From Bacteroidetes bacterium UBA2234 (lineage in GTDB: Bacteria; Bacteroidota; Bacteroidia; NS11-12g; UBA955): a DNA stretch of 12,457 nt. Of the stretch, positions 1 through 8,200 are shown piece by piece (position 1 is the first letter of the stretch; each line of letters begins with the position of its first letter). Made by a program: the position numbers and the translations under genes. The stretch is taken from the NCBI GenBank assembly GCA_002347985.1, contig DDYM01000028.1, positions 6,061 to 18,517 on the forward strand. Direction: 5' to 3'. Under the pieces are notes generated by a model. It made no database searches. It was not told where the DNA came from and was given only the letters and a program-made list of their open reading frames with translations.

Positions 1-894
1 TTGAAAGGCGGCGTGGCCTGCTGCGCAGGCCACGGGGTGACCACCAAAGGTTGTGATATGTCCGAGAATTGGATTGTTAGAAAGGGTGTTCATGATTGGG
101 CGCGAGGCGAGGAATGCCCCCATGGGCATTCCTCCGCCGAGCGCCTTCCCTAAAACCAACACATCAGGAACAACACCCAGTTGCTCAAACGAAAACAAAG
201 TCCCCGTTCTCCCCATCCCTGTCTGTATTTCATCAAAAATTAACAACGCACAATGCTCAGTGCACTTTTGTCTTAACGCTAGTAAATAGTCAGCATTCGC
301 CAACTTAGCCCCCCGCTCCGCCTGAATCGTCTCAACTACAACACCTGCAATTCTATCCCATGGCAAGGAATCAAGCGCCTTAATATCATTTTGTTCTATA
401 AAATGAACCGATGGTAGCAGAGGCCGGAATGCCTGAGAGTAATATTCATTGCTCATCAAACTCAATGGCCCTTGGGTGCTTCCGTGATACGCATCGGTTT
501 GGGCTACAAAATCCGTTTTTCCAGTGGCCCTTTTTGCCAACTTCATTGCTCCGTCTATGGCTTCGGCACCGGAGTTTACAAAATAGCAACACGACAAAGA
601 TTCTGGCAAGTGCGAAACCAATGACGTCGCATACATACTTTGAGGTGTTTGCACCGTTTCACCATAGACCATCACGTGCATGAAAGACTGCGCTTGATCG
701 ATCACCGCTTGCACTACTGAGGGATGTTGATGTCCGATATTGCAAACCGAAATCCCCGCAATCAAATCCAGATATTCATTGCCACTTTCATCATACAAGT
801 AATTGCCTTGTGCTCTAACCACGTGCAGTGCCATGGGGTTTGGGCTGGTTTGGGCCAAGTGTTGTAAAAATGCTTGTCGCGGATGAATGTGCAT
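1..894 (-). CDS. Class III PLP-dependent aminotransferase, C-terminus cut off by window edge
   Basis: The reading frame starts at an ATG at 894 and stays open to base 1, giving 298 residues of a family usually near 390-400, so about a quarter is missing. Fold-type I class III (acetylornithine/ornithine/GABA-type) aminotransferase features are clear: NSGAEA at 107-112 (phosphate binding), YHG at 136-138 (ring stacking), FDEIQTGMGRTG from 220 with the PLP-nitrogen aspartate D221, the Schiff-base lysine K250 in LGKALGGGMPMGAF, and ITTFGGHPVACAAG from 280. The enzyme would move an amino group between an amino acid or amine and a keto acid in the cytoplasm. The exact substrate cannot be read from this fragment; Bacteroidota homologues are usually just called aspartate aminotransferase family. 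It is separated from the upstream HU gene by a strong terminator, so it is probably transcribed on its own. No convincing ribosome binding site is visible. Two perfect GC-rich inverted repeats lie inside the gene. Confidence 0.93.
   Translation of the reverse strand, partial: MHIHPRQAFLQHLAQTSPNPMALHVVRAQGNYLYDESGNEYLDLIAGISVCNIGHQHPSVVQAVIDQAQSFMHVMVYGETVQTPQSMYATSLVSHLPESLSCCYFVNSGAEAIDGAMKLAKRATGKTDFVAQTDAYHGSTQGPLSLMSNEYYSQAFRPLLPSVHFIEQNDIKALDSLPWDRIAGVVVETIQAERGAKLANADYLLALRQKCTEHCALLIFDEIQTGMGRTGTLFSFEQLGVVPDVLVLGKALGGGMPMGAFLASRPIMNTLSNNPILGHITTFGGHPVACAAGHAAFQ
12..34. repeat. Perfect GC-rich inverted repeat inside the aminotransferase gene
   Basis: The arms CGTGGCCTGC (12-21) and GCAGGCCACG (25-34) are exact reverse complements around a 3-nt loop, TGC. 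The element lies wholly in coding sequence, over codons P287 to A295 just after the TTFGGHP motif. At residue 294, where related proteins as I recall them have a leucine (AAGLAAL-type), this one has histidine, encoded by the arm. No T-run follows, so it is not a canonical terminator. Its function is unknown. Confidence 0.8.
109..134. repeat. Perfect 11-bp inverted repeat inside the aminotransferase gene
   Basis: The arms GAGGAATGCCC (109-119) and GGGCATTCCTC (124-134) are exact reverse complements around the 4-nt loop CCAT. It covers the codons of the highly conserved GGMPMGAFL stretch right after the PLP lysine K250, so the protein sequence is of normal family type and the symmetry sits mainly in codon choice. 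It is 75 bp from the second inverted repeat in the same gene. Confidence 0.8.
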
Positions 895-935
895 GCTACA
901 AAGTTAAAAGAGTTTTCCTGCTAGGTGGTTTATAT

Positions 936-976
936 AAAAAGAAAGCCCCTCGTTTACAACGAGGGGCTTTCTTTTT
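936..976 (-). terminator. Intrinsic terminator of the HU gene, potentially bidirectional
   Basis: A 19-bp perfect stem (936-954 pairing with 958-976) closes on a 3-nt loop, TAC. The core is GAAAGCCCCTCGTT with A-tracts on one outer side and T-tracts on the other. Read on the minus strand it follows the HU stop codon by about 16 nt and ends in a T-run, the form of a Rho-independent terminator. Because T-rich sequence is present on both strands it could also stop plus-strand transcription. It separates HU from the aminotransferase gene that follows in the same direction. Confidence 0.93.
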
Positions 977-991
977 TGAAAGTAATACTAA

Positions 992-1261
992 TTAGATGTT
1001 ACCGTTCAAATCAGCACCTGCCTTAAATTTCGCAACTTTTTTCGCAGCGATTTTAATTTCAGCACCAGTTTGTGGGTTACGTCCTGTACGAGCGTTACGG
1101 CTGCTTACAGAAAAAGTTCCGAATCCTACCAAGATAACTTTGTCACCTTTTTTCAATGCTTCAGCTGTAGCAGTTGTGAAGCTGTTCAATGCAGAAGCAG
1201 CTTGAGCTTTGGTAATGCCAGCATCGCTAGCCATTCTTCCAATTAAATCTGATTTGTTCAT
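992..1261 (-). CDS. hup: DNA-binding protein HU
   Basis: This 89-residue protein has the standard length of HU and the family pattern throughout: an N-terminal helical part starting MNKSDLIGRMA, the GFGTFSVSSRNARTGRNP signature at 46-63, and the RNPQTG tip of the DNA-intercalating beta arm at 61-66 with the proline (P63) that kinks DNA. HU dimers bend and compact the nucleoid and assist replication, recombination and transcription. The gene stands alone, with its own promoter about 30 nt upstream and a strong terminator just downstream, as expected for an abundant nucleoid protein. IHF subunits share the fold, but the sequence and the RNPQTG tip fit HU better. The start is the only ATG that gives the canonical N-terminus. 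Confidence 0.97.
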   Translation of the reverse strand: MNKSDLIGRMASDAGITKAQAASALNSFTTATAEALKKGDKVILVGFGTFSVSSRNARTGRNPQTGAEIKIAAKKVAKFKAGADLNGNI

Positions 1262-1292
1262 TTGTATATGATTTTAGTATTTGTTAACGTTC

Positions 1293-1322
1293 CAAAAGTA
1301 AACAAGGGATTTAGTTTGTCAA
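1293..1322 (-). promoter_or_regulatory. Bacteroidota-type promoter of the HU gene
   Basis: On the minus strand a TTG (1322-1320, within TTGAC) is followed after 19 nt by TACTTTTG (1300-1293). This is an exact match to the Bacteroidota primary sigma consensus TTG-N(17-23)-TAnnTTTG. Transcription should start near 1286-1289, giving a leader of roughly 25 nt before the HU ATG at 1261. The leader is AT-rich and shows no strong Shine-Dalgarno sequence, which is typical of the phylum. Confidence 0.75.
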
Positions 1323-1395
1323 GTGCCGATAATACTCACGCACAATGAACTTTTACACGAGAAATTAACAATTTGAAAAAAATAAAGGTGGTGAT

Positions 1396-1905
1396 TTATG
1401 CAATTAATTGATTTACAACACGATACAATAAATCACTAGGCTCACTTTTGTTCCAAACTATTTTTGCAGAACTGTAGTAAATACTGCGATTTTCTGCAAT
1501 TTGTGATAATTTATTAAGTATTTCAGACTCATTTTTCCCCGAAAACAGAGGGCGTTTCGACATATCCGCGGCAATTCTACCCACCAAAACCTCCAATGAA
1601 GTGTTTAAAAAAAGTGTAAGCCCGTGAATTTTCATCCAATCCATGTTGCCATGATATGCAGCCGTACCACCGCCACAACCCACCACTACGTTGTTCATTT
1701 CATGGGTGCTTCTTAAAAATTTGGCTTCCATCTCTCTAAAAGCTTCCTCACCATGAACTTCGAAAATATCCCAGATCGACATTCTCATCTGAGATTCTAT
1801 CAACTCATCCAAATCCACAAATGTCCAGCCCAATTTATCGGCCAACCATTTTGCCGTAGTCGTTTTTCCAGATGCCGGCAGTCCAACTAAGTATAATTTA
1901 TTCAT
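1396..1905 (-). CDS. aroK: Shikimate kinase
   Basis: This 169-residue cytoplasmic enzyme phosphorylates shikimate at the 3-hydroxyl with ATP, the fifth step of the chorismate (aromatic amino acid) pathway. The P-loop GLPASGKT is at 8-15. Shikimate-binding residues are D33 in the FVDLDELI segment (29-36), R57 in EEAFREME and the glycine run GCGGG at 77-81. The lid region carries KRPL (R118), and the C-terminal RSIYY arginine is R140. The length is normal for the family. The ATG at 1905 lies inside the end of the upstream permease gene, with an 8-nt overlap (ATGAATAA on the minus strand), so translation is likely coupled. The glycine loop normally reads STGGG or similar in the family; here it is VGCGGGT, a mild variation. 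No strong terminator follows; only a weak 5-bp A-T stem precedes a T-run. Confidence 0.93.
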   Translation of the reverse strand: MNKLYLVGLPASGKTTTAKWLADKLGWTFVDLDELIESQMRMSIWDIFEVHGEEAFREMEAKFLRSTHEMNNVVVGCGGGTAAYHGNMDWMKIHGLTLFLNTSLEVLVGRIAADMSKRPLFSGKNESEILNKLSQIAENRSIYYSSAKIVWNKSEPSDLLYRVVNQLIA

Positions 1906-2947
1906 ATCTCACCCGAGGGTCAATCCAAACATACAACAGTTCTGTGATCGTATGCAGAATAAAAAACACACAAGCTGTGAATAAAACCGCTCCCATGACC
2001 ACCGGAAAATCCGATTGTTGCAACGCCTCAATCGTCACCTTACCCAAACCACGCCACTGAAAAATATACTCTGTAAAAAACGAACCCGCCAACAAACTAC
2101 TAAACCACCCGCCAACACTGGTAATTAATGGATTTAATGCATTTGGCAACGCGTGCTTCCAAGTGGCTTGCCAATGAGAAAGACCTTTTGCTTTGGCCGA
2201 CCGTACAAAATCTTGGGCAAGCATCTCAACCATGGTATTTCTTGTCAATTGAATAAAAACTGCCAAGGGACGAATGCCCAATGCCAAGGCAGGCAAAATC
2301 ATATTTGACCACATTAACGTTCTACTGTCTCCCATTTCATCTATCTCCCACATACTTCCTGTCATTGGCAAGCCCGTATATTCATGCCAAACGAAACCAA
2401 ACAACCACGAAAACAGCATCGCAGAGAAAAAACTGGGCATGGATATCCCGATCGCTGAAAGTCCTACAATCAAGTGATCCAACCATTTGCCTTGTTGCAT
2501 CGCAGCCCAAACGCCCAACGGGACGCCCAAAACCAATGCCAATATCATTGCCGCGATTGCCAAAACCATCGTTCCGATAAAGGCCTGAAATAGCATACCT
2601 CCCACTGGCTGTTTGCTCTGAAACGACGTTCTTAAATAAGGCAACTTCAACCATAACTGGGTTCTCCCTTCATTCACTTGAATGCCCGTTAACAACGACA
2701 ATTTCTGAGAACTACTGTCGTAAAATGAAACAGGCGATAAATCATTGATGTAATAAAGGGCTTGGTTCACCAGGGGCTCATCTAATCCTAACTCAGCCAC
2801 AATTGCAGCCTTTGTTTTTGCATCCGCCCTTTGGGATGTTAACATTTCTTCCGCATTCGGCATCGCTTGAAACAACACGAAAATAAACAGCACCAATCCC
2901 AAGAGAACGGAAAATAAAAAAGCAATTTTCTTAGCGATAGATTTCAT
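1898..2947 (-). CDS. ABC transporter permease, DppB/OppB type
   Basis: This 349-residue inner-membrane protein belongs to the binding-protein-dependent transport permease family of peptide/nickel importers. A first membrane helix (about 8-28) is followed by a long extracytoplasmic stretch (about 30-118) containing the family segment QRADAKTKAAIVAELGLDEPL (from 39). Further hydrophobic helices lie at about 121-146, 156-186, 212-232, 271-290 and 316-340. The cytoplasmic coupling (EAA) loop is plain: DFVRSAKAKGLSHWQ...HALPNALNP from 246. It should form half of a transmembrane channel, yet no partner permease, ATPase or solute-binding protein lies in the window, so the substrate is unknown. I start at the ATG at 2947, directly before the membrane helix; a GTG at 2968 would add seven residues. 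It is cotranscribed with aroK through an 8-nt overlap. Confidence 0.88.
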   Translation of the reverse strand: MKSIAKKIAFLFSVLLGLVLFIFVLFQAMPNAEEMLTSQRADAKTKAAIVAELGLDEPLVNQALYYINDLSPVSFYDSSSQKLSLLTGIQVNEGRTQLWLKLPYLRTSFQSKQPVGGMLFQAFIGTMVLAIAAMILALVLGVPLGVWAAMQQGKWLDHLIVGLSAIGISMPSFFSAMLFSWLFGFVWHEYTGLPMTGSMWEIDEMGDSRTLMWSNMILPALALGIRPLAVFIQLTRNTMVEMLAQDFVRSAKAKGLSHWQATWKHALPNALNPLITSVGGWFSSLLAGSFFTEYIFQWRGLGKVTIEALQQSDFPVVMGAVLFTACVFFILHTITELLYVWIDPRVRYE

Positions 2948-3032
2948 GAGTTTCCGATTTTGATACACCTCAAAAAGGCCCTTTGTTCAACTCCTGCTTA
3001 GGGCTAGATTGATTTCAAGTCCTATTTATGGT

Positions 3033-3059
3033 CTTATAACTATTTCGCGTTAGTGCCAA
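3033..3059 (-). promoter_or_regulatory. Possible weak promoter ahead of the ABC permease gene
   Basis: The gap between the DoxX-type gene and the permease (2948-3066) contains, on the minus strand, TTGGCA (3059-3054) and TATAAG (3038-3033) spaced by 15 nt. This resembles a sigma-70 promoter more than the Bacteroidota TAnnTTTG form, and the spacing is short. The gap is wider than others in this gene run, so an internal promoter is reasonable, but the motif alone is weak. No terminator hairpin is visible in the gap. Confidence 0.2.
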
Positions 3060-3066
3060 GAACACT

Positions 3067-4701
3067 TTAATGCGCAGCGGCCAACATCAGTTCCTCAATA
3101 TCTTCTACTTCTGGCAAATCCCGTCCACTCCACTTACCTAGGATTTCAGCGCCTTTGAGGAAGAATACCGTTGGATTATACCTAGCCATCGTCATTAACA
3201 TCTTTTGATCGGCTGAATAAAACGTAACTGGCAACGTATTGGCTTTTGCAAACTCAGCAGCGGGCTGATCGGATGATGCGGTCAATGGATAAATCCTAAC
3301 CCCTTTGGCATTTCCCCAAGTAAACAGGGCACGCAACTCATCCATTCCACCAGTATAGGCTTGATCAATATAAGGAGCAACATACACCAATTGATACCCT
3401 TCGGCATTCAAGAAAGTATCTTTCATATCCGCACCTGTTTGGTTGTTATTGATTGCAAAATCGTGAATGGGTGATTTATAACCTTCAATCACCAATTTCT
3501 TGCGCTGTGATTTGGTGGCATCAAATTGGTAACCCTCTCCCATTTTTGCTTCAAATTCTGAGGTACTGCAAGTGATTGAATCAATACCACCGGCTTTATT
3601 TGGCTTATACAATACCCAAGTTATTTCGATGCTATCGCTGCTTCTTTCTCCTTCAGGAACAAAGGTCATCACCGTCTTGATATTGTTACCCACTTTGTAA
3701 GGCAAGAAATCCCAGATGGGCAAATACATATAACAATAAACCCCAAACGCAAATGTCAACACACTCAAAACGCCCATCAGCTTCAAACCAAACGGCTTAG
3801 AAAACCATGGTACATTGTGTTTGATCCCCGCGATCATCACCAAAATCAAACCGCTGAGCACAAGATCCTTATAAAAAGAATGCCATGGTTTCAATTTTAG
3901 AAAATCCCCGAAGCATCCACAGTCGGTCACTTTATTGAAATACGCGCTGTAGCCCGTAAGGAATGTAAAAAACAAAATGAGAGCGGCGGTAATGGCAACA
4001 GTTAGTCGCATATTCCAGCCAATCAACATCGCAAGGCCAAGCAGAACTTCCAATGCGCAGAAGAAAACGCTCAAATACAAGCTATAATTTTTAAACCACT
4101 TAAAGAAATCGAAAAGTGCGCCGTTGGGCTTAGCGAAAGCGGCCACATTTACCATTGCACTTTTAGAAACCGAAAGCCCATCCCATGTCAAAGACTCAGC
4201 AGCGGCAGAATCGCTATTGGACGTTCCAACCGTTGGGAAAGATAAATGTCCTCCTTGTTTGGCATTCACAGGCGATTTTATCGAAGGCAATTCTTGACCG
4301 GGCGACAGGGCCACAAATTCAAAATCGTACGATTTAGGCAATGGCAACTGCACATCCAACGTCGTTTCTGCCACAGAAGATCCACCCCAACTGCATCGAA
4401 CATTGATTTTTGGCGATACGGCAGTTCCGTCGCCACCGTCTACAACACCTTTCGCCTCGATCAACATCTCTTTCTCGGTATCAAAACTATACAGCACCGT
4501 TTTTTGGTCGATGAGTTTCTGTCCTTGCGAATAAACCACCAACCGCATCGAATCTTGAGGGGTTGCTAAATCTTGGGCGAATACATCAAAATATTCATTG
4601 AGTTTGATCCCAAAACCGCTGGGATCGTTCAGTTTTACTATCCCAGAGAACACAAACAGTGCTCCGGTTAAAAATCTGGCAATCAGGTAAGGTATCCGCA
4701 T
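3067..4701 (-). CDS. BT_3928-family DoxX/MauE-like membrane protein with thioredoxin-like C-terminus and large periplasmic insertion
   Basis: This 544-residue inner-membrane protein opens with the family segment GIVKLNDPSGFGIKLNEYF (21-38) in and after the first membrane helix. Further helices lie at about 207-228, 232-252, 276-296 and 306-327, and the conserved DCGCFGD motif with C261 and C263 is at 260-266. The C-terminal part (about 404-530) resembles the family's thioredoxin-like domain, ending PTVFFLKGAEILGKW, but no CxxC is present where a redox pair would be, so it is unlikely to be a classical disulfide oxidoreductase. Residues about 43-205 are an added mostly beta-type extracytoplasmic segment that typical members (near 350-380 residues) lack. 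The function of the family is not established; a link to envelope redox or respiration is inference. The gene starts 10 nt after the DUF1599 gene, so the two are probably cotranscribed. Confidence 0.85.
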   Translation of the reverse strand: MRIPYLIARFLTGALFVFSGIVKLNDPSGFGIKLNEYFDVFAQDLATPQDSMRLVVYSQGQKLIDQKTVLYSFDTEKEMLIEAKGVVDGGDGTAVSPKINVRCSWGGSSVAETTLDVQLPLPKSYDFEFVALSPGQELPSIKSPVNAKQGGHLSFPTVGTSNSDSAAAESLTWDGLSVSKSAMVNVAAFAKPNGALFDFFKWFKNYSLYLSVFFCALEVLLGLAMLIGWNMRLTVAITAALILFFTFLTGYSAYFNKVTDCGCFGDFLKLKPWHSFYKDLVLSGLILVMIAGIKHNVPWFSKPFGLKLMGVLSVLTFAFGVYCYMYLPIWDFLPYKVGNNIKTVMTFVPEGERSSDSIEITWVLYKPNKAGGIDSITCSTSEFEAKMGEGYQFDATKSQRKKLVIEGYKSPIHDFAINNNQTGADMKDTFLNAEGYQLVYVAPYIDQAYTGGMDELRALFTWGNAKGVRIYPLTASSDQPAAEFAKANTLPVTFYSADQKMLMTMARYNPTVFFLKGAEILGKWSGRDLPEVEDIEELMLAAAH

Positions 4702-4711
4702 AAGTTTCTGT

Positions 4712-5242
4712 TTACAATCGAATTAAAGCAAATATCGCATAATTAATAATATCTTGATAATTGGCATCGGCGCCTTCGCTTACCGAGGTTTTACCGGCAT
4801 TGTCTTCGATCTGTTTGATTCGTGCAATTTTAACCAAAATCATATCTGTAAAGCTGCTGATTCTCATCTCTCGCCACACCTCGCTGTAATCGGTATTCTT
4901 TAGTAGCATCAGGTCTCGGGTTTTTTCTGCCCATTCATTGTACACCTTGGCAATTTCATCAATCCCTTCGGGATCTTTTTGCAATCCAATGTAATGCAGC
5001 TGAATTAGAGCAATCAAACTGTAATTTACGATGCCCATAAACTCACCCCGTACATCGTCGCCCACCGCATTTCTACCCGTTTCTTCGATATTGCGGATTC
5101 GCTGTGCTTTGATGTAAATCTGATCTGTTAAACTCGAGGGTCTAAACAACCGCCAAGAGGTGCCATAGTCTTGATTTTTCTTCAAAAACACTTCCCTACA
5201 GGCGTTCAAAACATGGGTATATTCTTGCTTGGTGTTGCTCAT
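4712..5242 (-). CDS. DUF1599 (Nmad1-type) protein with internal duplication
   Basis: This 176-residue soluble, largely helical protein consists of two copies of one unit, residues about 8-82 and 102-176, offset by 93 residues. Shared positions include KNxDYxxxWR (K22 and K115), SSxTDxIxxKxxRIxxIE and NYxxxALIxL at each unit's end. This is the arrangement of DUF1599, which Pfam, as I recall, also names nucleotide modification associated domain 1. It is widespread in Bacteroidota and its biochemical activity is not established. The start is the ATG at 5242 (MSNTKQ); the frame stays open to a TTG at 5272, but that would overlap almost the whole gap to the divergent helicase. It leads the run with the DoxX-type gene, permease and aroK. 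Confidence 0.87.
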   Translation of the reverse strand: MSNTKQEYTHVLNACREVFLKKNQDYGTSWRLFRPSSLTDQIYIKAQRIRNIEETGRNAVGDDVRGEFMGIVNYSLIALIQLHYIGLQKDPEGIDEIAKVYNEWAEKTRDLMLLKNTDYSEVWREMRISSFTDMILVKIARIKQIEDNAGKTSVSEGADANYQDIINYAIFALIRL

Positions 5243-5274
5243 AAAAATGCGAAGATAATGGCTATATTGCAATT
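5243..5274. promoter_or_regulatory. 32-bp divergent start region between DUF1599 and helicase-nuclease genes
   Basis: Only 32 bp separate the two ATGs, so any promoters must overlap each other or the opposing gene. On the minus strand TATCTTCG (5257-5250) matches TAnnTTTG with one mismatch and would give an almost leaderless DUF1599 transcript. On the plus strand TATATTGC (5263-5270) is a poorer match, with a TTG at 5235-5237 spaced at 25 nt. Neither has a fully convincing upstream element, so exact promoters are not assigned. Confidence 0.35.
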
Positions 5275-8200
5275 ATGCAGACGTTCGAAGAACTCTATCA
5301 AAAACTCAATACAGAACAACAACTTGCCGTAGACGCCATTGAAGGACCTGTGATGGTAATTGCCGGTCCTGGGACTGGAAAAACACAAATCTTGGCAACG
5401 CGAATTTTGAATATTCTTCAAAAGACCGATACGCAGCCGCAGAACATTCTTTGTTTAACATACACCGAGGCGGGTTCAACGGCGATGCAGAAGCGATTGA
5501 GTCAGTTCATGGGTTCGGATGCCTATAAAGTCCCCATTTACACATTCCATGGACTCTGCAATAAAATTATTCAAGACTATCCAGAGAAATTCTCAAGGCG
5601 CGAGCTGAGGGTGATGGACGAATTGGATAAAATTGATTTGGTGCAAGGGCTGATCGAAAAGCTGCCGGCCCAATCGATTCTTAAATCATACAACGAAGAC
5701 GCCCAACAAATCCGTCGCGACCTAACCAAATTATGGTCGTTGATGCAATCAGAAGAAATTGATGCGAGACAAATTAACGATTGGATAGAGTATTTGAGCG
5801 ATCACGACAACTATAAGCTCGCCTTCCCGAATCATACCTACAAGGTAAATCGGGCCCCGAATAAAGCCGGCGACTTAAAAATGAAGGATTATGAACAATC
5901 AATGACCTCATGGAAAAAGGCAAAAGCGGCGGCAGAACTTTACGAAAGTTACAAAGAAGCCAAAGCCAATGCGGGATTGTATGAATTCTCAGACATGTTA
6001 GAATGGGTTGCCAAGGCCCTTGAGACCGATGAGGAACTGCTGATTACCTATCAGGAACAATTTCAATACATTTTGGTAGATGAGTACCAAGACACCAGCG
6101 GGATTCAAAATCACATATTGTACAAACTTATTGATTATTGGCAGGACGAACCCAATTGCTTTGTGGTGGGCGACGACGACCAAAGTGTTTACGCCTTTCA
6201 GGGTGCGAAGGTGAGTAACATGCTGAAATTTGCAGAAAAATACGAAACCCATTTACAAACCGTGGTTTTGGTAAAAAATTATCGCAGCACTCAACCCATT
6301 TTGGATAGTGCAAAGCGATTGATCGATAAAAACACTTTGCGACTGGTGAATCAAATGCCAGGATTGAGCAAGGATTTGGTTGCCAGTGGCGACAACAAAC
6401 AATACCCCCAATTATCGCCTACCAACAATCTTTATAACAACGAATTTCACGAAGCCGTGGGCGTTGCCGAGTCGATCAAAACACTCATTGCCGAAGGCGA
6501 AACACCCAATGAAATCGCCGTTTTATTCCCTCAGAACAAACATGCCTTGGTATTGGCCGATGCATTTAAAGCCGTTGAAGTCCCTTTTGTGATTCATCGA
6601 CCAGTAAACATCCTAAATGAAACCCTAATCCAACATTTACTTACCTGGTTGGAATACCTCGCTTTGGAACTTGAAATGCCCAACAGCGGTGAACATTTGA
6701 TCTATAAATTATTGGTGAGTCCGCTTTACAACATCAGCAGTTTCGAGGTAAATCAGCTCTCGGTTAGCATTTACGCAGACCGATCTAGCAGCAGAAAAGA
6801 CGGCAAAGACAAATACACCTGGAGAGAGCATATCCAAAAAATCATCAAATCGCCCACCCAGGGAGATATGTTTCATAGTTCACCCTCAGAGGCCTTAACA
6901 GAACTTTGGAATAACATCGAAGTATGGATCAAAGAATCGAGTTGGCTCACGGTACCCGAGTTGATTCGTGACATATACAGCAAGGGCGGATATTTGGCGT
7001 ATGCTTTGAAATCGCACGACCAAGAATGGACTTTAGAAGTTTTGCAGACCTTCATGGAATTTGCCATCCGAATGAGTGAGAAAACACCTTTCATGAAACC
7101 GCATGAGTTCATTTCCACTGTGAAAAAGATGATTAACAACGACATAGCGGTTCCATTAGAAAAGCGCATCGGAACAGCGGAAGGGGTTCAATTCATTACC
7201 GCTCACAGCAGTAAAGGCCTTGAGTTCGAGCACGTATTTGTGGTGAGGGCCAATCAATCGGAATGGGAAAAAAGTGAAACGGGAAGGATGCCCTATCGCA
7301 TATTATCGTTGATACATGGTAAGAACATTCAACTAAAAAATGATACCAGCGACGAAGAAAACTACGAGGAACGCAGACGATTGTTTTATGTCGCGATTAC
7401 AAGAGCAAAAAAATCCTTGCATATCAGTTACAACCAGAAACGCATCACGGCAACCAAGGTGAGCGATGCGATTACGTCCACTTTTGTCCCTGAAGCATTG
7501 GAATCTGAGGCCAGTGAATGCACTAACATCCCGAGTGAACGATTGATATTTACGAATCAAGCGATGTTATTAAGGACGTCAAAACCGAAATTGAAATCGG
7601 ACAAAATGGAATGGATTGCGAGCAGAACGGCGAATTTCAAGTTCTCTCCTTCTACTTTATACAGCATTTTGGAGTGTGGGCTAAAGTTCTATTTCACAAG
7701 AATTGTGAGAGTCCCCGATGCACCATCTCCAGCGGCGGCGTTTGGAACTGCGATGCACGGGGCGATGCATAAATGGGTGGACCGTTGGACCAAAGACAAG
7801 GTTTGGATGAGTGAGTCTGAATTGATGGTCCAATTTGATAAAGAAATGTACAAGGAGCGACATGCATTTAACGAGAAACAATTCAAGTTGCGGATGCAAC
7901 AAGGTCACGATGTACTACCGGCCTATTATCAGTCGAGAAAAGACGAATTCAAGCAATACAGTTTGGTTCAAACAGAGCGAATGATCAGCGCGGTGATTGA
8001 CGGGGTAAATATTTCAGGGTTTTTGGATAAAATGGTATTCGATGGCAACCGGGTCACGGTGGTAGATTACAAAACCGGAAAACCCGAAAATTCCGCGAAG
8101 AAGGCGGCCCCTCCGGGGCCGCGAAGCATAGGCAAACTCCCCAACCCCTATTGGTTTCAACTGGGTGTTTACCAACTCATGAGCAATTTACAACCGGGCA

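Noticed and set aside
53..683. Several short plus-strand open frames at the left edge
   Set aside because: They are antisense to the class III aminotransferase, whose frame is open throughout and carries all catalytic motifs.
996..1205. Open frame antisense to the HU gene
   Set aside because: It lies wholly within the clear HU coding sequence, lacks family resemblance and reflects the codon pattern of HU on the other strand.
1377..1400. Possible terminator after aroK (ATAAA...TTTAT followed by a T-run on the minus strand)
   Set aside because: The stem is only 5 bp of A-T pairs with an 8-nt loop, too weak to call an intrinsic terminator.
2975..2990. Short palindrome AAAGGGCCTTT upstream of the ABC permease
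   Set aside because: Only five base pairs around a central G, with no loop long enough to form a stable hairpin and no known operator resemblance.
4712..5242. Tandem repeat-type mobile or toxin element in the DUF1599 gene
   Set aside because: The duplication is at protein level, diverged, and typical of the DUF1599 family; it is not a recent DNA repeat.
8093..8126. Insertion sequence remnant suggested by the 8-bp direct repeat around a hairpin
   Set aside because: The repeat spacing (26 bp) is not a multiple of three, one copy overlaps the hairpin arm, and no transposase sequence is present; chance similarity is likely for the direct repeat itself.
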